DNA of 64,000 bases from CAMFLJ01 sp963702555 (GCA_963702555.1 CAVPCW010000013.1:248001-312000), one strand, 5' to 3'; numbered from the stretch's first letter, positions 43,107 through 52,367 are shown. Notes: generated by a model from the letters alone, not told the origin. Program-made: numbers and translations.

Positions 43107-45098
43107 ATGAACCTGGTCATGCTCGTCGCGATCGCCGTCGTCGCCCTCGTGGTGCTGGTGGTCGTGCTCCGGTCGTTCCACTCGATCGGCCCGTCGGAGG
43201 TCGGCCTCGTCTCCAAGCGCGTCGGCCGCAAGCTGGGCGAGGACGAGCTCATCGCCCTGAACGGCGAGGCCGGCTACCAGGCCGACCTGCTCATGCCGGG
43301 CCTGCGCTTCAAGCTCTGGCCGGTCAACCTCGTCACCCGCTACCCGTGGGTGCAGGTGCCGCCCGACCACATCGGCGTGGTGTGGGCCCAGGTCGGCGAC
43401 TCGCTCCCCACCGGCATGAAGTCGGCGCTCTACAAGCCCGAGTTCGGCAACTTCGCCGACATCCGCGGCTTCCTCGGCAACGGCGGCCAGCGCGGCGTGC
43501 AGCGCCCGGTGCTGCCGCCCGGCACCACCGCCCCGCTCCACCCCGTCGGCTTCATCGTCGCCACCTCCACCCAGACCTTCGGCGAGGTCGTGTCGGAGGC
43601 GGCGGCGAACTCGATCAGCCAGGTCGACCCCAACGCCCTCAAGGTGTTCAACATCACCCCGGCCGGCGAGCGCGACCTCGTCGGTGTCGTCACCACGCTC
43701 GAGGGCCCCGCCTCCGGTGACATCGCCAACCGCATCGGCGGGTTCGACGACATCAACGTGCTCGAGGAGACCACGACCTCGTCGGTGCAGGTCATCCAGG
43801 CCGTGCTGGCCTCGAAGAACAACCTCCACGACAACTACCAGGACTACCAGGCGTTCCTCGACAGCGGCGGCTGCATCGGCCTGCAGCACGACCCGCTGCT
43901 CTACGGCTCCTACCTGCTCAACCCGTTCCTCGTCCGCGTCGAGCTGCGCGAGATGCTCGTGGTGAAGCAGGGCGAGGTCGCCGTCATCAAGAGCTACGTC
44001 GGCCTGCCCACCGAGGACACCTCGGGCACCGAGTTCAAGTTCGGCTCCATCGTGAAGCCCGGCCACCAGGGCATCTGGTCCGAGCCGCTGCGCACCGGCA
44101 AGTACACGCTGAACCCGCGCATCTACGAGGCCGAGGTCGTGCCCACGTCGATCCTCACCCTCAACTGGTCACAGGCCAACAGCGAGGCCCACAACCTCGA
44201 TGCCCGGCTCTCGCCGATCGAGGCGAAGAGCAAGGAGGCCTTCGACTTCAGCATCGACCTCCAGGTGCAGATCCACGTGCCGGACACTCGTGCCCCGAAG
44301 GTCATCTCGATGGTCGGCACCATGCAGAACCTGGTCAACGAGGTGCTGCAGTCGGCCGTGGGCAACTACTTCCGCAACAAGCTGCAGTCGCTCGGCGCCA
44401 CCGAGTTCATCGAGAAGCGCGACACCGTCCAGGCCGAGGCCGAGGTCTACATCCGCAGCTACCTCGACCGCTACGAGGTCGAGACCCGAGGCGTCTACAT
44501 CCAGGACGTCGTGTTCCCCGCCGACCTCGTGCTGGTTCTCACCAGCCGCGAGATCGCCTCCCAGGAGAAGCAGACCTTCGCCAACCAGCAGGAGGCCCAG
44601 GAGGCCCGCGTCTCGCTCGAGCAGCAGCGCGGCGTCGCCGACATGCAGGCCCAGTTGGCCCAGGCCAACGTCTCCATCGAGATCGAGTCGGCCAACGCCA
44701 AGGCCGCCGCCGCCCGCGCCGAGGGCGAGGCCGCCGTGATCACCACCACCGGCAACGCCGAGGGCGAGAAGATCCGGGCCATCGGTGGCGCCTCGGCCGA
44801 GGCCGAGCAGAAGCTGGGCCTGGCCCGCGCCGCCGGCTTCGAGGCCCAGCGCGCCGCCATCGGCCCCGAGCAGACCGCCCTCGTGGCGGCACTGCGCGAG
44901 ATCGCCGCCGGCCACGTGAAGATCACGCCCGACATCGTCGTGGGCGAGAGCGGCGGCATCCTCGCCGGCCTCGGCGCCCTCGGCATGCGGGCGCTGGCCG
45001 GGATCGAGGCGCCCGTCGAGGGCGCGGTCGAGGTCGAGACGGCCGTCGAGCCCCGCGACGACGACCCGACGGCGCCTCTACCGCCACCTCAGCTCTAG
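43107..45098 (+). CDS. Flotillin-like SPFH/band-7 domain membrane protein
   Basis: Protein of 663 residues with one N-terminal transmembrane helix (about 2-22), a long SPFH/band-7 region interrupted by an insertion (about 30-430), and a helical, Ala/Glu-rich coiled coil (about 480-600, ASQEKQTFANQQEAQEARVS and following). The tail is acidic and Pro-rich. Flotillin-like proteins form membrane scaffolds that organise lipids and proteases. It converges with htpX, the two stops being 10 bases apart, and htpX is next to lemA, so a membrane quality-control group is likely. No NfeD partner is adjacent. It is divergent from carD. Confidence 0.88.
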   Translation: MNLVMLVAIAVVALVVLVVVLRSFHSIGPSEVGLVSKRVGRKLGEDELIALNGEAGYQADLLMPGLRFKLWPVNLVTRYPWVQVPPDHIGVVWAQVGDSLPTGMKSALYKPEFGNFADIRGFLGNGGQRGVQRPVLPPGTTAPLHPVGFIVATSTQTFGEVVSEAAANSISQVDPNALKVFNITPAGERDLVGVVTTLEGPASGDIANRIGGFDDINVLEETTTSSVQVIQAVLASKNNLHDNYQDYQAFLDSGGCIGLQHDPLLYGSYLLNPFLVRVELREMLVVKQGEVAVIKSYVGLPTEDTSGTEFKFGSIVKPGHQGIWSEPLRTGKYTLNPRIYEAEVVPTSILTLNWSQANSEAHNLDARLSPIEAKSKEAFDFSIDLQVQIHVPDTRAPKVISMVGTMQNLVNEVLQSAVGNYFRNKLQSLGATEFIEKRDTVQAEAEVYIRSYLDRYEVETRGVYIQDVVFPADLVLVLTSREIASQEKQTFANQQEAQEARVSLEQQRGVADMQAQLAQANVSIEIESANAKAAAARAEGEAAVITTTGNAEGEKIRAIGGASAEAEQKLGLARAAGFEAQRAAIGPEQTALVAALREIAAGHVKITPDIVVGESGGILAGLGALGMRALAGIEAPVEGAVEVETAVEPRDDDPTAPLPPPQL

Positions 45099-45108
45099 GG
45101 GCGCAGCT

Positions 45109-46185
45109 CTAGGCGGGCGAGGGCGGGGCCGCCGGCGTGGCGGGCGGCGGGTAGGGGTCGTTGGGGCCCCGGCCGTCGGGGTCGAGCCCCTCCATCGCCC
45201 GCAGCAGCGTGATGCGCTCGGCGAGCGGCGGGTGGGTGTCCATCATGCGGCCGAACGAGCCGAGCATTCCCTTGCCGCCCTCGCGCTCGAGCGGCGACTC
45301 GATCCAGAGGTGGGCCGTCGCCGCCGACGAGTGGCTGATGACGGTGGTGTCGGCCTCGAGCTTCTCCAGCGCCGAGCGGATGCCGCCCGGCTCCCGGGTG
45401 AGCTCGACGGCACTGGCGTCGGCGAGGCTCTCGCGCTTGCGGCTCAGCGCCGCCTTGAGCAACAGACCGGCCGGAACCGCGATCAGGTAGATGGCGAGCG
45501 ACAGCAGGAGCATGATGCCGCCGCCATTGTTGTCGCGGCCGCGGCCGCCGCTGAAGATGCCGATGCGGATGCCGATGTCGGCGATGACGGCGATGGCGCC
45601 GACCGCCAACACCGCCAGGGTGGTGACGGCGATGTCGCGGTTGCGGATGTGCGACATCTCGTGGGCCAGCACGCCACGAAGCTCACGCCTCGACATGACG
45701 GCGAGCAGGCCGGTGGTGACCGTGATGGCAGCGTGCTTGGGGTTGCGGCCGGTGGCGAAGGCGTTGGGCGCCGGATCGTCGACCACGAAGACCTTGGGCA
45801 TCGGGATGCCCGAGGCGATGGACATCTGCTCGACCAGGGCCCGCAGCTCGGCGAACTCGGGGCCGTCGGCCGGGCGGGCCTGCACCATGGTGAGCGCCGC
45901 GCTCGACGAGGCCAGCCAGGCGAAGAGCAGGTAGCCGATGATGACCAGCGCCACGATGGCGAGCACCGTGGGCCGCAACTGGAAGCTGGTGGTGCACGAC
46001 TGCTCGAGGGCCCCGGTGCGGGCCGACCGGACGGTGGTGCAGTCCCCGGTCTTCGAATAGGCACCGAGGACGCCGGCCACCAGGTTGCCGACGATGAACA
46101 GCAGCCCGAACGTGCCGGCGAGGATGATCACGCTGGCGCGCCGGTTGTGGCGCTGCTCGGAGATGAAGGCGGTGGCGTCGCTCAT
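45109..46185 (-). CDS. htpX: M48-family zinc metalloprotease HtpX
   Basis: Membrane protease of 358 residues. Two N-terminal transmembrane helices (about 18-42 and 74-95) are followed by the catalytic HEMSH motif in LAHEMSHIRNRD near residue 175, two further helices (about 185-205, 225-250), and the Glu ligand in KRESLADASAVEL near 258. It is expected to cleave misfolded membrane proteins. Compared with the E. coli enzyme it has a longer loop between the first helices containing two Cys residues and a Pro-rich C-terminal tail. It lies 55 bases after lemA, the classic LemA-HtpX arrangement. Confidence 0.95.
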   Translation of the reverse strand: MSDATAFISEQRHNRRASVIILAGTFGLLFIVGNLVAGVLGAYSKTGDCTTVRSARTGALEQSCTTSFQLRPTVLAIVALVIIGYLLFAWLASSSAALTMVQARPADGPEFAELRALVEQMSIASGIPMPKVFVVDDPAPNAFATGRNPKHAAITVTTGLLAVMSRRELRGVLAHEMSHIRNRDIAVTTLAVLAVGAIAVIADIGIRIGIFSGGRGRDNNGGGIMLLLSLAIYLIAVPAGLLLKAALSRKRESLADASAVELTREPGGIRSALEKLEADTTVISHSSAATAHLWIESPLEREGGKGMLGSFGRMMDTHPPLAERITLLRAMEGLDPDGRGPNDPYPPPATPAAPPSPA

Positions 46186-46240
46186 CGTCGGGTGCCGGAG
46201 GTCGATCGGTGGTGCGCGGGTGCGGCCGGGGCCGTGGAGG

Positions 46241-46792
46241 TCAGAACTGGACCTTCGGCACGGCCTCGTCGGCCGGCGGTGCGTCGAAGAACTCGCGGTG
46301 CGGGAAGGTGCCCATCTTGGCCACGATCATCCCCGGGAAGGTGTCGATCTTGTTGTGGTAGCCCATGACCGAGTCGTTGTAGAACTGCCGCGCGTAGGCG
46401 ATGCGGTCCTCGGTCGAGGTGATCTCCTGTTGCAGCTGCTGGAAGTTCACGTCGGCCTTCAGGTTGGGGTACTGCTCCTGCAGAGCGAACAGGCGCCCCA
46501 GGGCCTCGGTGATCGGGCCCTCGGCGGCGGCCGCCTCGGCCGGGGTGTTGGCCTGCACGCTCTGGCTGCGGGCCGCGATGACGGCCTCGAGGGTGTTGGC
46601 CTCGTGCGCGGCGTAGCCCTTGACCGTCTCGACCAGGTTGGGGATGAGGTCGGCACGACGCTTCAGCTGCACGTCGATCTGGGACCAGCCGTTGTCGACC
46701 TGGTTCCGCATCTTGACGATGCCGTTGTACGAAAACAAGGTCATGCCGACAAGCAGCACCACCAGGACGATCACGATGATCAGTGCGACCAC
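46241..46792 (-). CDS. lemA: LemA family membrane protein
   Basis: Protein of 183 residues: an N-terminal transmembrane helix (about 3-22), then the conserved NQVDNGWSQIDVQLKRRADLIPNLVETVKGY region and long helices ending in RQFYNDSVMGYHNKIDTFPG. LemA proteins are membrane-anchored helical bundles of unclear function that often pair with HtpX. GTG 46792 is selected because AAGGAGG lies 5 bases upstream; an in-frame start at 46873 is less likely. It is the first gene of the lemA-htpX operon and divergent from the MFS transporter. Confidence 0.93.
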   Translation of the reverse strand: MVALIIVIVLVVLLVGMTLFSYNGIVKMRNQVDNGWSQIDVQLKRRADLIPNLVETVKGYAAHEANTLEAVIAARSQSVQANTPAEAAAAEGPITEALGRLFALQEQYPNLKADVNFQQLQQEITSTEDRIAYARQFYNDSVMGYHNKIDTFPGMIVAKMGTFPHREFFDAPPADEAVPKVQF

Positions 46793-47063
46793 GGTCGCCT
46801 CCTTCTCGCTGGCACCCGGCTCACCGACCGGGACGTCGCCGCGCCCGACGGCGCCGCCCGTCCAGTGAACCACCTCCGCGCCACCGATCGTCGGCGATCA
46901 CCTCCACCGCTCGAACCGGCCCGAGCGCAGGGCGCCGTGACCGGCGCCGCGCCCTTCCGCGAGTTCACACGACGGACACCATCGGCCCGACGCGCTTTGC
47001 AACACTTTGTTGAACGCTGAGCCCCGTAGCCGACGGGGGAGCCGCGCCGCCGCAGGAGGACAG

Positions 47064-48533
47064 GTGACCACGGACGCGCCCGCCACGGACGCGCCCCCCG
47101 GGCCCTCCCACGAGCGTCCCCGCTGGGGTGAGCTGTTCGGTCCCGACCTGCGGGCGCTGACCATCGGGCTCATCCTGCTGCTCGGCTCCAACGCCTTCGA
47201 GATCATCGGCTCGGCCACCGCCATGCCGGCCGTGCTCGACGACGTGGGCGGCGTCGGCGCCTACGGGTGGGCCATCGCCGCTCCACTCGTGGCCGCCGTG
47301 CTGGCCGCCCCGTTCGGCGGCCGCCTCGCCGACCGCTGGGGCACGCTGCGGCCGCTCGTGCTCACCCTCGTGCTGTTCGCGGTGGGCCTTCTCGCCGCAG
47401 CCCTGGCCCCCTCGATGCAGACCGTCGCGCTCGGGCGCTTCCTCCAGGGCCTCGGCGCCGGCGGCTCGATGAGCCTCCAGCTGGTGATCATCGCCCGGTA
47501 CGTGCCGCTCCGGCTGCGACCGCTGATGCTCGGCGCCATCTCGACGGTGTTCATCGTCCCCGGGCTGGTCGGGCCCACCATCTCCGCCGCAGTGGCCGAC
47601 TCGATCGGCTGGCGGTGGATCTTCGGCGGCATCATCCCCGTGGTGGCGGTGTGCGCGGTGCTGCTCGTGCCGGAGATCGCCCGCCGACCACCGCTCGAGC
47701 AGGGCACACCCACCACCGCTCCGTCGGGCCCCGCCTGGGGACCGCTCCTCCTGGCCGCCGGCCTCGGCCTCGGCGTGGTCGCCGGCAGCGCGGCCGACCT
47801 GCGATGGCTCCTGCTCGCCGCGGTCGGCCTGGTCATCGGTGTCATCGGAGCGCGGGCGACGATGCCGGCGGGCACCTGGCGGGCGAAGCCGGGGATCCCC
47901 GCCGCGGTCGCGGTGGGCCTCGCCATCGCCTTCGCCTACCTCACGATGGAGTCGTTCCTGCCGCTGCTGCTGCGGGAGCTGAAGGGCCAGCCGTTGATCC
48001 TCGCGGGCATGCCGCTGACCGCCGCGGCCATCTTCTGGACGGCCGGCGCCTGGTACCAGGCGCGCCTCGCGCCCGAGCGCCGACCGCGGGTCGCCGCCTT
48101 CGGGGGGTTCGTGAGCGCCATCGGCCTGGCGATGGCCGCGTCGCTCGTCTTCGAGGCCGTGCCGTTCTGGATCGCCTACCCGGCCACCGCCATCGGTGCC
48201 TTCGGGTGCGGGCTGGCCTTCACGATCTGCCAGACGGTGGCGGTCGAGTTCGCCCCGGCCGGCCAGGAGGGCGAGGCCACCGCGGGCGTGCAGCTCGCCA
48301 ACCTGCTCGGCGCCGCGGTCGGCACCAGCGTCACCGCCATCGTCATCGCCCACCTCGAGAGCCGGCTGCCGCTCGCCATCGGGCTGTCGTTCCTCACCAC
48401 CGTCGCCGCCGCCATCGCCGCCGGCCTGCTCGCCCCCCGCCTCCCTGGCCGTCGCCCCGACGAGCGGCCCACCCACGCCAACCTCCCCGCCTCCACTCTC
48501 CCCGGTCCGCCCCTCGAAGGAGCCAGCCCGTGA
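47064..48533 (+). CDS. MFS transporter (drug:H+ antiporter type)
   Basis: Integral membrane protein of 489 residues with 12-14 helices between residues 30 and 460. The motif GGRLADRWGTLRP in loop 2-3 near residue 95 is the MFS signature, and GRFLQGLGAGGS near 130 fits the DHA2-type antiporter motif. The C-terminal tail is Pro-rich and polar. GCAGGAGGA lies 5 bases before GTG 47064. Its stop overlaps the start of the Fe(II)/2-oxoglutarate oxygenase (GTGA), so export and oxidation are co-expressed. The substrate is unknown; a self-made or modified metabolite is possible. Confidence 0.88.
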   Translation: MTTDAPATDAPPGPSHERPRWGELFGPDLRALTIGLILLLGSNAFEIIGSATAMPAVLDDVGGVGAYGWAIAAPLVAAVLAAPFGGRLADRWGTLRPLVLTLVLFAVGLLAAALAPSMQTVALGRFLQGLGAGGSMSLQLVIIARYVPLRLRPLMLGAISTVFIVPGLVGPTISAAVADSIGWRWIFGGIIPVVAVCAVLLVPEIARRPPLEQGTPTTAPSGPAWGPLLLAAGLGLGVVAGSAADLRWLLLAAVGLVIGVIGARATMPAGTWRAKPGIPAAVAVGLAIAFAYLTMESFLPLLLRELKGQPLILAGMPLTAAAIFWTAGAWYQARLAPERRPRVAAFGGFVSAIGLAMAASLVFEAVPFWIAYPATAIGAFGCGLAFTICQTVAVEFAPAGQEGEATAGVQLANLLGAAVGTSVTAIVIAHLESRLPLAIGLSFLTTVAAAIAAGLLAPRLPGRRPDERPTHANLPASTLPGPPLEGASP

Positions 48534-49486
48534 CCCCCACCAGCCCCGTCCTGACCATCGACCTCGCGCTCTGGCGGCAGGGCACTCCCGACGAGAAGGC
48601 AGCCGTCGCCGCCGCGTTCGACGCGTCGATGCGCGATGCCGGCTTCGTGGTGATCGTCGGCCACGGCGTGCCCGACGGACTGCGGGCTGAGGTCCGCGCC
48701 CGGGCGATGGAGGTCTTCCACCTCCCCGAGGAGGCCAAGGAGCGCCATCGCGCTCCGGCCCTCGCCACCGCCGGCTGGGTGCCGTTCGGCATGGAGGCCA
48801 ACAGCTACGCGTCCGGCGAGCCGACGCCTCCCGACCTGAAGGAGACGTGGGTCCTCACCACCGCCGACCTGCCCGGGCACGACGCGGCGCTGCCCAACCG
48901 GTGGCCCGACGAGGTGCCCGGCTTCGAGCCGGCCGCCGTCTCCCTGCTGGCCGCGGTCGACCGCGTCCATCTCGACCTGCTCCGCATCGCCGCCGAGGCC
49001 ATCGGGCTCGACGACACCGAGTACTTCGCGTCGCGCTCGGGCCACGACAACACCTGCAACCTGAACTGGTACCCCCCGCTCACCCACGTCGGGCCGCCGC
49101 TCCCCGGCCAGTGGCGCATCGGGCCCCACACCGACTTCGGCACGATCACCGTGCTCGACCGCCAGCCGGGGCTCGGCGGCCTCCAGGTCCAGCTCACCGA
49201 CGGCCGCTGGGTCGATGCGCCGTGGGTCGAGGGGTCGCTCGTCGTGAACTGCGGCGACCTGCTGGCGGCGTGGAGCAACGGCCGCTGGCACTCGGCCCCC
49301 CACCGGGTGCTGCCTCCGTCGGACGCCGCGCCCGACGAGTCGCTCGTGTCGCTCGTCTACTTCTGCGAGCCGGACACCGCGGTCAGCATCAGCCCCCTGC
49401 CCGGCCTCGACGAGCCCGACGCCTTCGAGCCGTTCCTGGCCGGCGACTACATGCAGATGAAGCTGGACCAGATCACCGTCGGCTGA
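48530..49486 (+). CDS. 2-oxoglutarate/Fe(II)-dependent oxygenase (isopenicillin N synthase family)
   Basis: Oxygenase of 318 residues. The DIOX_N part contains GFVVIVGHGVPDGL; the double-stranded beta-helix core has the iron ligands in PHTDFGTITVL near residue 203 and the distal His in WHSAPHRVLPPSD near 260, with the Arg expected to bind 2-oxoglutarate. Related bacterial enzymes hydroxylate or desaturate secondary metabolites. It is translationally coupled to the MFS transporter and converges with the acyltransferase, separated by a palindrome. The substrate is unknown. Confidence 0.9.
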   Translation: MTPTSPVLTIDLALWRQGTPDEKAAVAAAFDASMRDAGFVVIVGHGVPDGLRAEVRARAMEVFHLPEEAKERHRAPALATAGWVPFGMEANSYASGEPTPPDLKETWVLTTADLPGHDAALPNRWPDEVPGFEPAAVSLLAAVDRVHLDLLRIAAEAIGLDDTEYFASRSGHDNTCNLNWYPPLTHVGPPLPGQWRIGPHTDFGTITVLDRQPGLGGLQVQLTDGRWVDAPWVEGSLVVNCGDLLAAWSNGRWHSAPHRVLPPSDAAPDESLVSLVYFCEPDTAVSISPLPGLDEPDAFEPFLAGDYMQMKLDQITVG

Positions 49487-50279
49487 TCCCCTCCCCCACT
49501 CCCGTTCTGGTGGTGGTTTCGTGTCGGATTCCGACACCAAACCACCACCAGAACGAGGGGGAAACCGTCAGGCGGCGGTCGGCGGGGGGAACCCCGACGG
49601 GCCAGCCCGGGAGCACCACGACCGGCTTCGCCATCGGTGGCTGCCAGCCGTCGGCCTCGGTCCAGCGCCGCACGACCTTGCCGGGCACACCGGCGACCAC
49701 CGAGTGGTCGGGGATGGTGCCGCGCACGACGGTGCCGGCGGCGATGGCGCAGTTGCGCCCGATGTCGGCCCCGGGGAGGACCACCACGTTGGTGCCGATC
49801 CAGGTGCCCGCGCCCACGCGGACGGGGTCGCACTGGAGGATCTGCTGGCCGACCGGGAGCCACGGGTCGGCGTAGGTGTGGTTGTGGTCGGTGATGTAGA
49901 CGTTCGGCGCGAGGGTGACGTCCTCCTCGAGCACGATCTTCTGGCGGGCCACGAACCAGCAGCTCTTGCCCACCGTGGTGCGGTCGCCGAACTCGATGAC
50001 CGTCTCGCAGTCGTCGGCGTAGACCTCGGTGGGCATGCCCACGGCGAGGGTGACGTCGGCGCCGAGCACGCAGTTGCGCCCGATGCTCACGGCGTGGGCG
50101 TTCACGTAGTCGCCGGGTGGGAAGGCGACCCAGCTGCCCTCCCCCATCGACCGGTACCGGCTCGCGAGCGGGTGGCGGGGCGTGACCAGGCCGTAGCGCT
50201 TGGCGAGGAGCCAGGAGCGGTGGACGGCCGAGGTGGCGAGCTCCCGGGCGCGCGCACGTATCGAGGAGGGCAGGGGCAC
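49473..50279 (-). CDS. Left-handed beta-helix (hexapeptide) acyltransferase
   Basis: LbH acyltransferase of about 235-268 residues, similar to maltose, xenobiotic or colanic-acid O-acetyltransferases. The repeats run from YVNAHAVSIGRNCVLGADV near residue 60 to VGAGTWIGTNVVVLPGADIG and AGVPGKVVRRW near 210; ITDHNHTY near 150 includes the catalytic His. GTG 50279 is the likely start. The C-terminus reads through the palindrome at 49503-49555. Removing one C near 49590 would end the protein near 49570 with SGFPPPTAA, leaving the palindrome in the gap between convergent genes as at other sites. I prefer that shorter end. Confidence 0.8.
   Translation of the reverse strand: MPLPSSIRARARELATSAVHRSWLLAKRYGLVTPRHPLASRYRSMGEGSWVAFPPGDYVNAHAVSIGRNCVLGADVTLAVGMPTEVYADDCETVIEFGDRTTVGKSCWFVARQKIVLEEDVTLAPNVYITDHNHTYADPWLPVGQQILQCDPVRVGAGTWIGTNVVVLPGADIGRNCAIAAGTVVRGTIPDHSVVAGVPGKVVRRWTEADGWQPPMAKPVVVLPGWPVGVPPADRRLTVSPSFWWWFGVGIRHETTTRTGVGEGISRR
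49503..49555. terminator. Long palindrome, convergent gene end
   Basis: Arms of 17 bp (CGTTCTGGTGGTGGTTT and complement), then a C-C mismatch, then 7 more bp around an ATT loop. It is related in sequence to the palindrome at 19054-19105. In the given sequence it lies inside the acyltransferase frame, which is probably an artefact (see that gene). Confidence 0.75.
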
Positions 50280-50349
50280 GGCGGGAAACGCTATCCCCCG
50301 CCGGGATACCCTCGGGCTCCTCGTTGCAGTCACCCTGAAAGGAACGTGG

Positions 50350-50820
50350 ATGGCGACGCTCCGCAGCCACGCCCGCATCCAGCGCAGCGCCGACGACGTC
50401 TGGGGGGTCCTCGCCGCGCCGGAGCGCATCCGCGAGTGGTTCCCCGGGGTGGTCGACGCCCAGGTGGCCGACGGCGTCCGCACCCTCACGCTGCGCACGG
50501 GCATCCCGCTCATCGAGGACATCGTCACCCTCGACCACCAGCTGCGCCGGTTCCAGTACAAGGTCACCGGGCCCATCCCGATGAAGTTCCACCTCGGCAC
50601 CATGGACGTCATCGACGACCCCGTGCCCGGCGGGCCGAGCTGCCTGCTCGTCTACTCGACCGAGATCGTGCCCGAGCCCATGGCCTTCGTCTTCGACGGC
50701 GCCATCTCCGAGGCGCTCGCCAACCTCGCCCGCATGCTCGACGCCGGTGAGCTGAACCCCGAGCCGCTCACCGCCCCCGCCAACCCCGCCAACGCCACCG
50801 GCCCCGCCGGTCAGGACTGA
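50350..50820 (+). CDS. SRPBCC (START-like) family protein
   Basis: Helix-grip protein of 156 residues of the polyketide cyclase/dehydrase type. The N-terminal strand SHARIQRSADDVWGVLAAPERIREWFPG is typical; a C-terminal helix (GAISEALANLARML) would close the cavity for a hydrophobic ligand. The tail is rich in Ala and Pro. AAAGGA lies 8 bases before ATG 50350. It starts an operon with the sulfatase 11 bases downstream. A role in binding or modifying a lipid-like sulfate ester is conceivable but speculative. Confidence 0.85.
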   Translation: MATLRSHARIQRSADDVWGVLAAPERIREWFPGVVDAQVADGVRTLTLRTGIPLIEDIVTLDHQLRRFQYKVTGPIPMKFHLGTMDVIDDPVPGGPSCLLVYSTEIVPEPMAFVFDGAISEALANLARMLDAGELNPEPLTAPANPANATGPAGQD

Positions 50821-50831
50821 GGAGACCCGCC

Positions 50832-52367
50832 GTGGGCCGCAAGATCCTCTTCATCACCACCGACCAGATGCGCTACGACGCCATCGGGGCCAATGGCGGC
50901 GCGGTGGCCCGCACCCCGGTCATCGACGGCCTCGCCGCCGAGGGTGTCAGCTACGACCGGGCCCAGCCCCAGAACGTCGTGTGCATGCCCTCGCGCGCCA
51001 CCATGATCACCGGCCAGCACGTGGGCCACCACGGCGTGTGGATGAACGGTGTCCCCCTCCCCGAGGACGCGCCGAGCGTGGCCGCCGTGCTCGGTGAGGC
51101 CGGCTACCGCACCGCCCTCATCGGCAAGGCCCACTTCGAGCCGCTGCTCGACCCGTTCCTGCGCTTCGAGGAGAACCGGATCGGCTTCAGCGGCCAGCCC
51201 GGCGCCCACCGCGGCTTCGACCACATGGAGCTCGCCACCCACGGCGCCGTCGGGTTCAACCACTACGCCAACTTCGTGCGCACCGAGCACCCCGAGGTCA
51301 TGGGCGGCTTCTTCCAGGTGCTCGACGGCGATCTCGACGTCAGCGGCGTGGGCGGCGGCGACACCGACGCCCCCCAGGTGAAGGTCAACCCGATCCCACG
51401 CGAGTGGTACCACACCGACTGGGTCGCCGACCGCACGATCGCGTGGCTCGACGGGCTCGAGGCCGACGCCGACTGGTTCTGCTGGATGAGCTTCCCCGAC
51501 CCCCACCACCCGTGGGACCCGCCGGCGTCGGAGCGCTCCCGGGTCGACTGGCGCGACCTCGACCTGCCCGTCGGCTACCCCGAGTCGCGCGCCGAGCGCG
51601 AGGCCATCCTCGACGCCAAGCCGCGCCACTGGCGGCTCTGGTACGACGGCGAGCTCGTCGGCAACTACGAGGCCCCGGCCAAGTGGGTGCCCTCCACCCT
51701 CACCGCCGACCAGGTGCGCGAGGTCAACGCCCTCGCCCACATCGAGAACGAGCTCATCGACGAGGCCATCGGCCGGGTGCTCGCCGCCATCGCCGCCAAG
51801 GGCTGGGCCGACGACCTCGACGTGGTGTTCACCACCGACCACGGCGAGTTCCAGGGCGACTACGGCCTGCTCTTCAAGGGCCCGTACCACGTCGACTCGC
51901 TGATGCGGCTGCCGCTGATCTGGCGCCCGGCGCCGTCGGCCGCCGCGGAGGCGGGTCGGGTGTCGCGCCCGGTCGGCCTCGTCGACCTGGCCCCCACCTT
52001 CTGCCGCATCGCCGGCGTCGACGTGCCCGGGTGGATGGATGGCTCGCCCCTCCCCACCGACGACACCGACGCCGCCACCCGCGGCTTCGAGCGGGTCCTC
52101 ACCGAGTGGGACAGCCGCCAGCCCGACGGCACCGAGATGCACCTGCGCACCATCACCCGCGACGGATGGGTGTGCACCACCTACCGCCCCGGCACGGTGC
52201 ACGACGGCACCGAGGGCGAGCTCTACGACCTGGAGCTCGACCCCCTCCAGCGGGTGAACCTCTGGGACGACCCCGAGCGCCGCTCGATCCGCGACGACCT
52301 CGTCGCCGACCTCCTCGACCACAGCGTCGAGCCGACGAGCCTCCGTCGCACCGAAGCCCCCGTCTGA
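50832..52367 (+). CDS. Type I sulfatase (arylsulfatase family)
   Basis: Sulfatase of 511 residues. The formylglycine motif CxPSR is present as VVCMPSRATMITG near residue 51, so activation would need a formylglycine-generating enzyme encoded elsewhere. Metal ligands are in LFITTDQMR near residue 7 and VFTTDHGEFQGDYG near 337, and a Lys follows at LIGKAHF near 98. There is no signal peptide, so it probably acts in the cytosol on a small sulfate ester or on a phosphonate/phosphodiester in relatives such as choline-sulfatase-like enzymes. It lies 11 bases after the SRPBCC gene. Confidence 0.92.
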   Translation: MGRKILFITTDQMRYDAIGANGGAVARTPVIDGLAAEGVSYDRAQPQNVVCMPSRATMITGQHVGHHGVWMNGVPLPEDAPSVAAVLGEAGYRTALIGKAHFEPLLDPFLRFEENRIGFSGQPGAHRGFDHMELATHGAVGFNHYANFVRTEHPEVMGGFFQVLDGDLDVSGVGGGDTDAPQVKVNPIPREWYHTDWVADRTIAWLDGLEADADWFCWMSFPDPHHPWDPPASERSRVDWRDLDLPVGYPESRAEREAILDAKPRHWRLWYDGELVGNYEAPAKWVPSTLTADQVREVNALAHIENELIDEAIGRVLAAIAAKGWADDLDVVFTTDHGEFQGDYGLLFKGPYHVDSLMRLPLIWRPAPSAAAEAGRVSRPVGLVDLAPTFCRIAGVDVPGWMDGSPLPTDDTDAATRGFERVLTEWDSRQPDGTEMHLRTITRDGWVCTTYRPGTVHDGTEGELYDLELDPLQRVNLWDDPERRSIRDDLVADLLDHSVEPTSLRRTEAPV

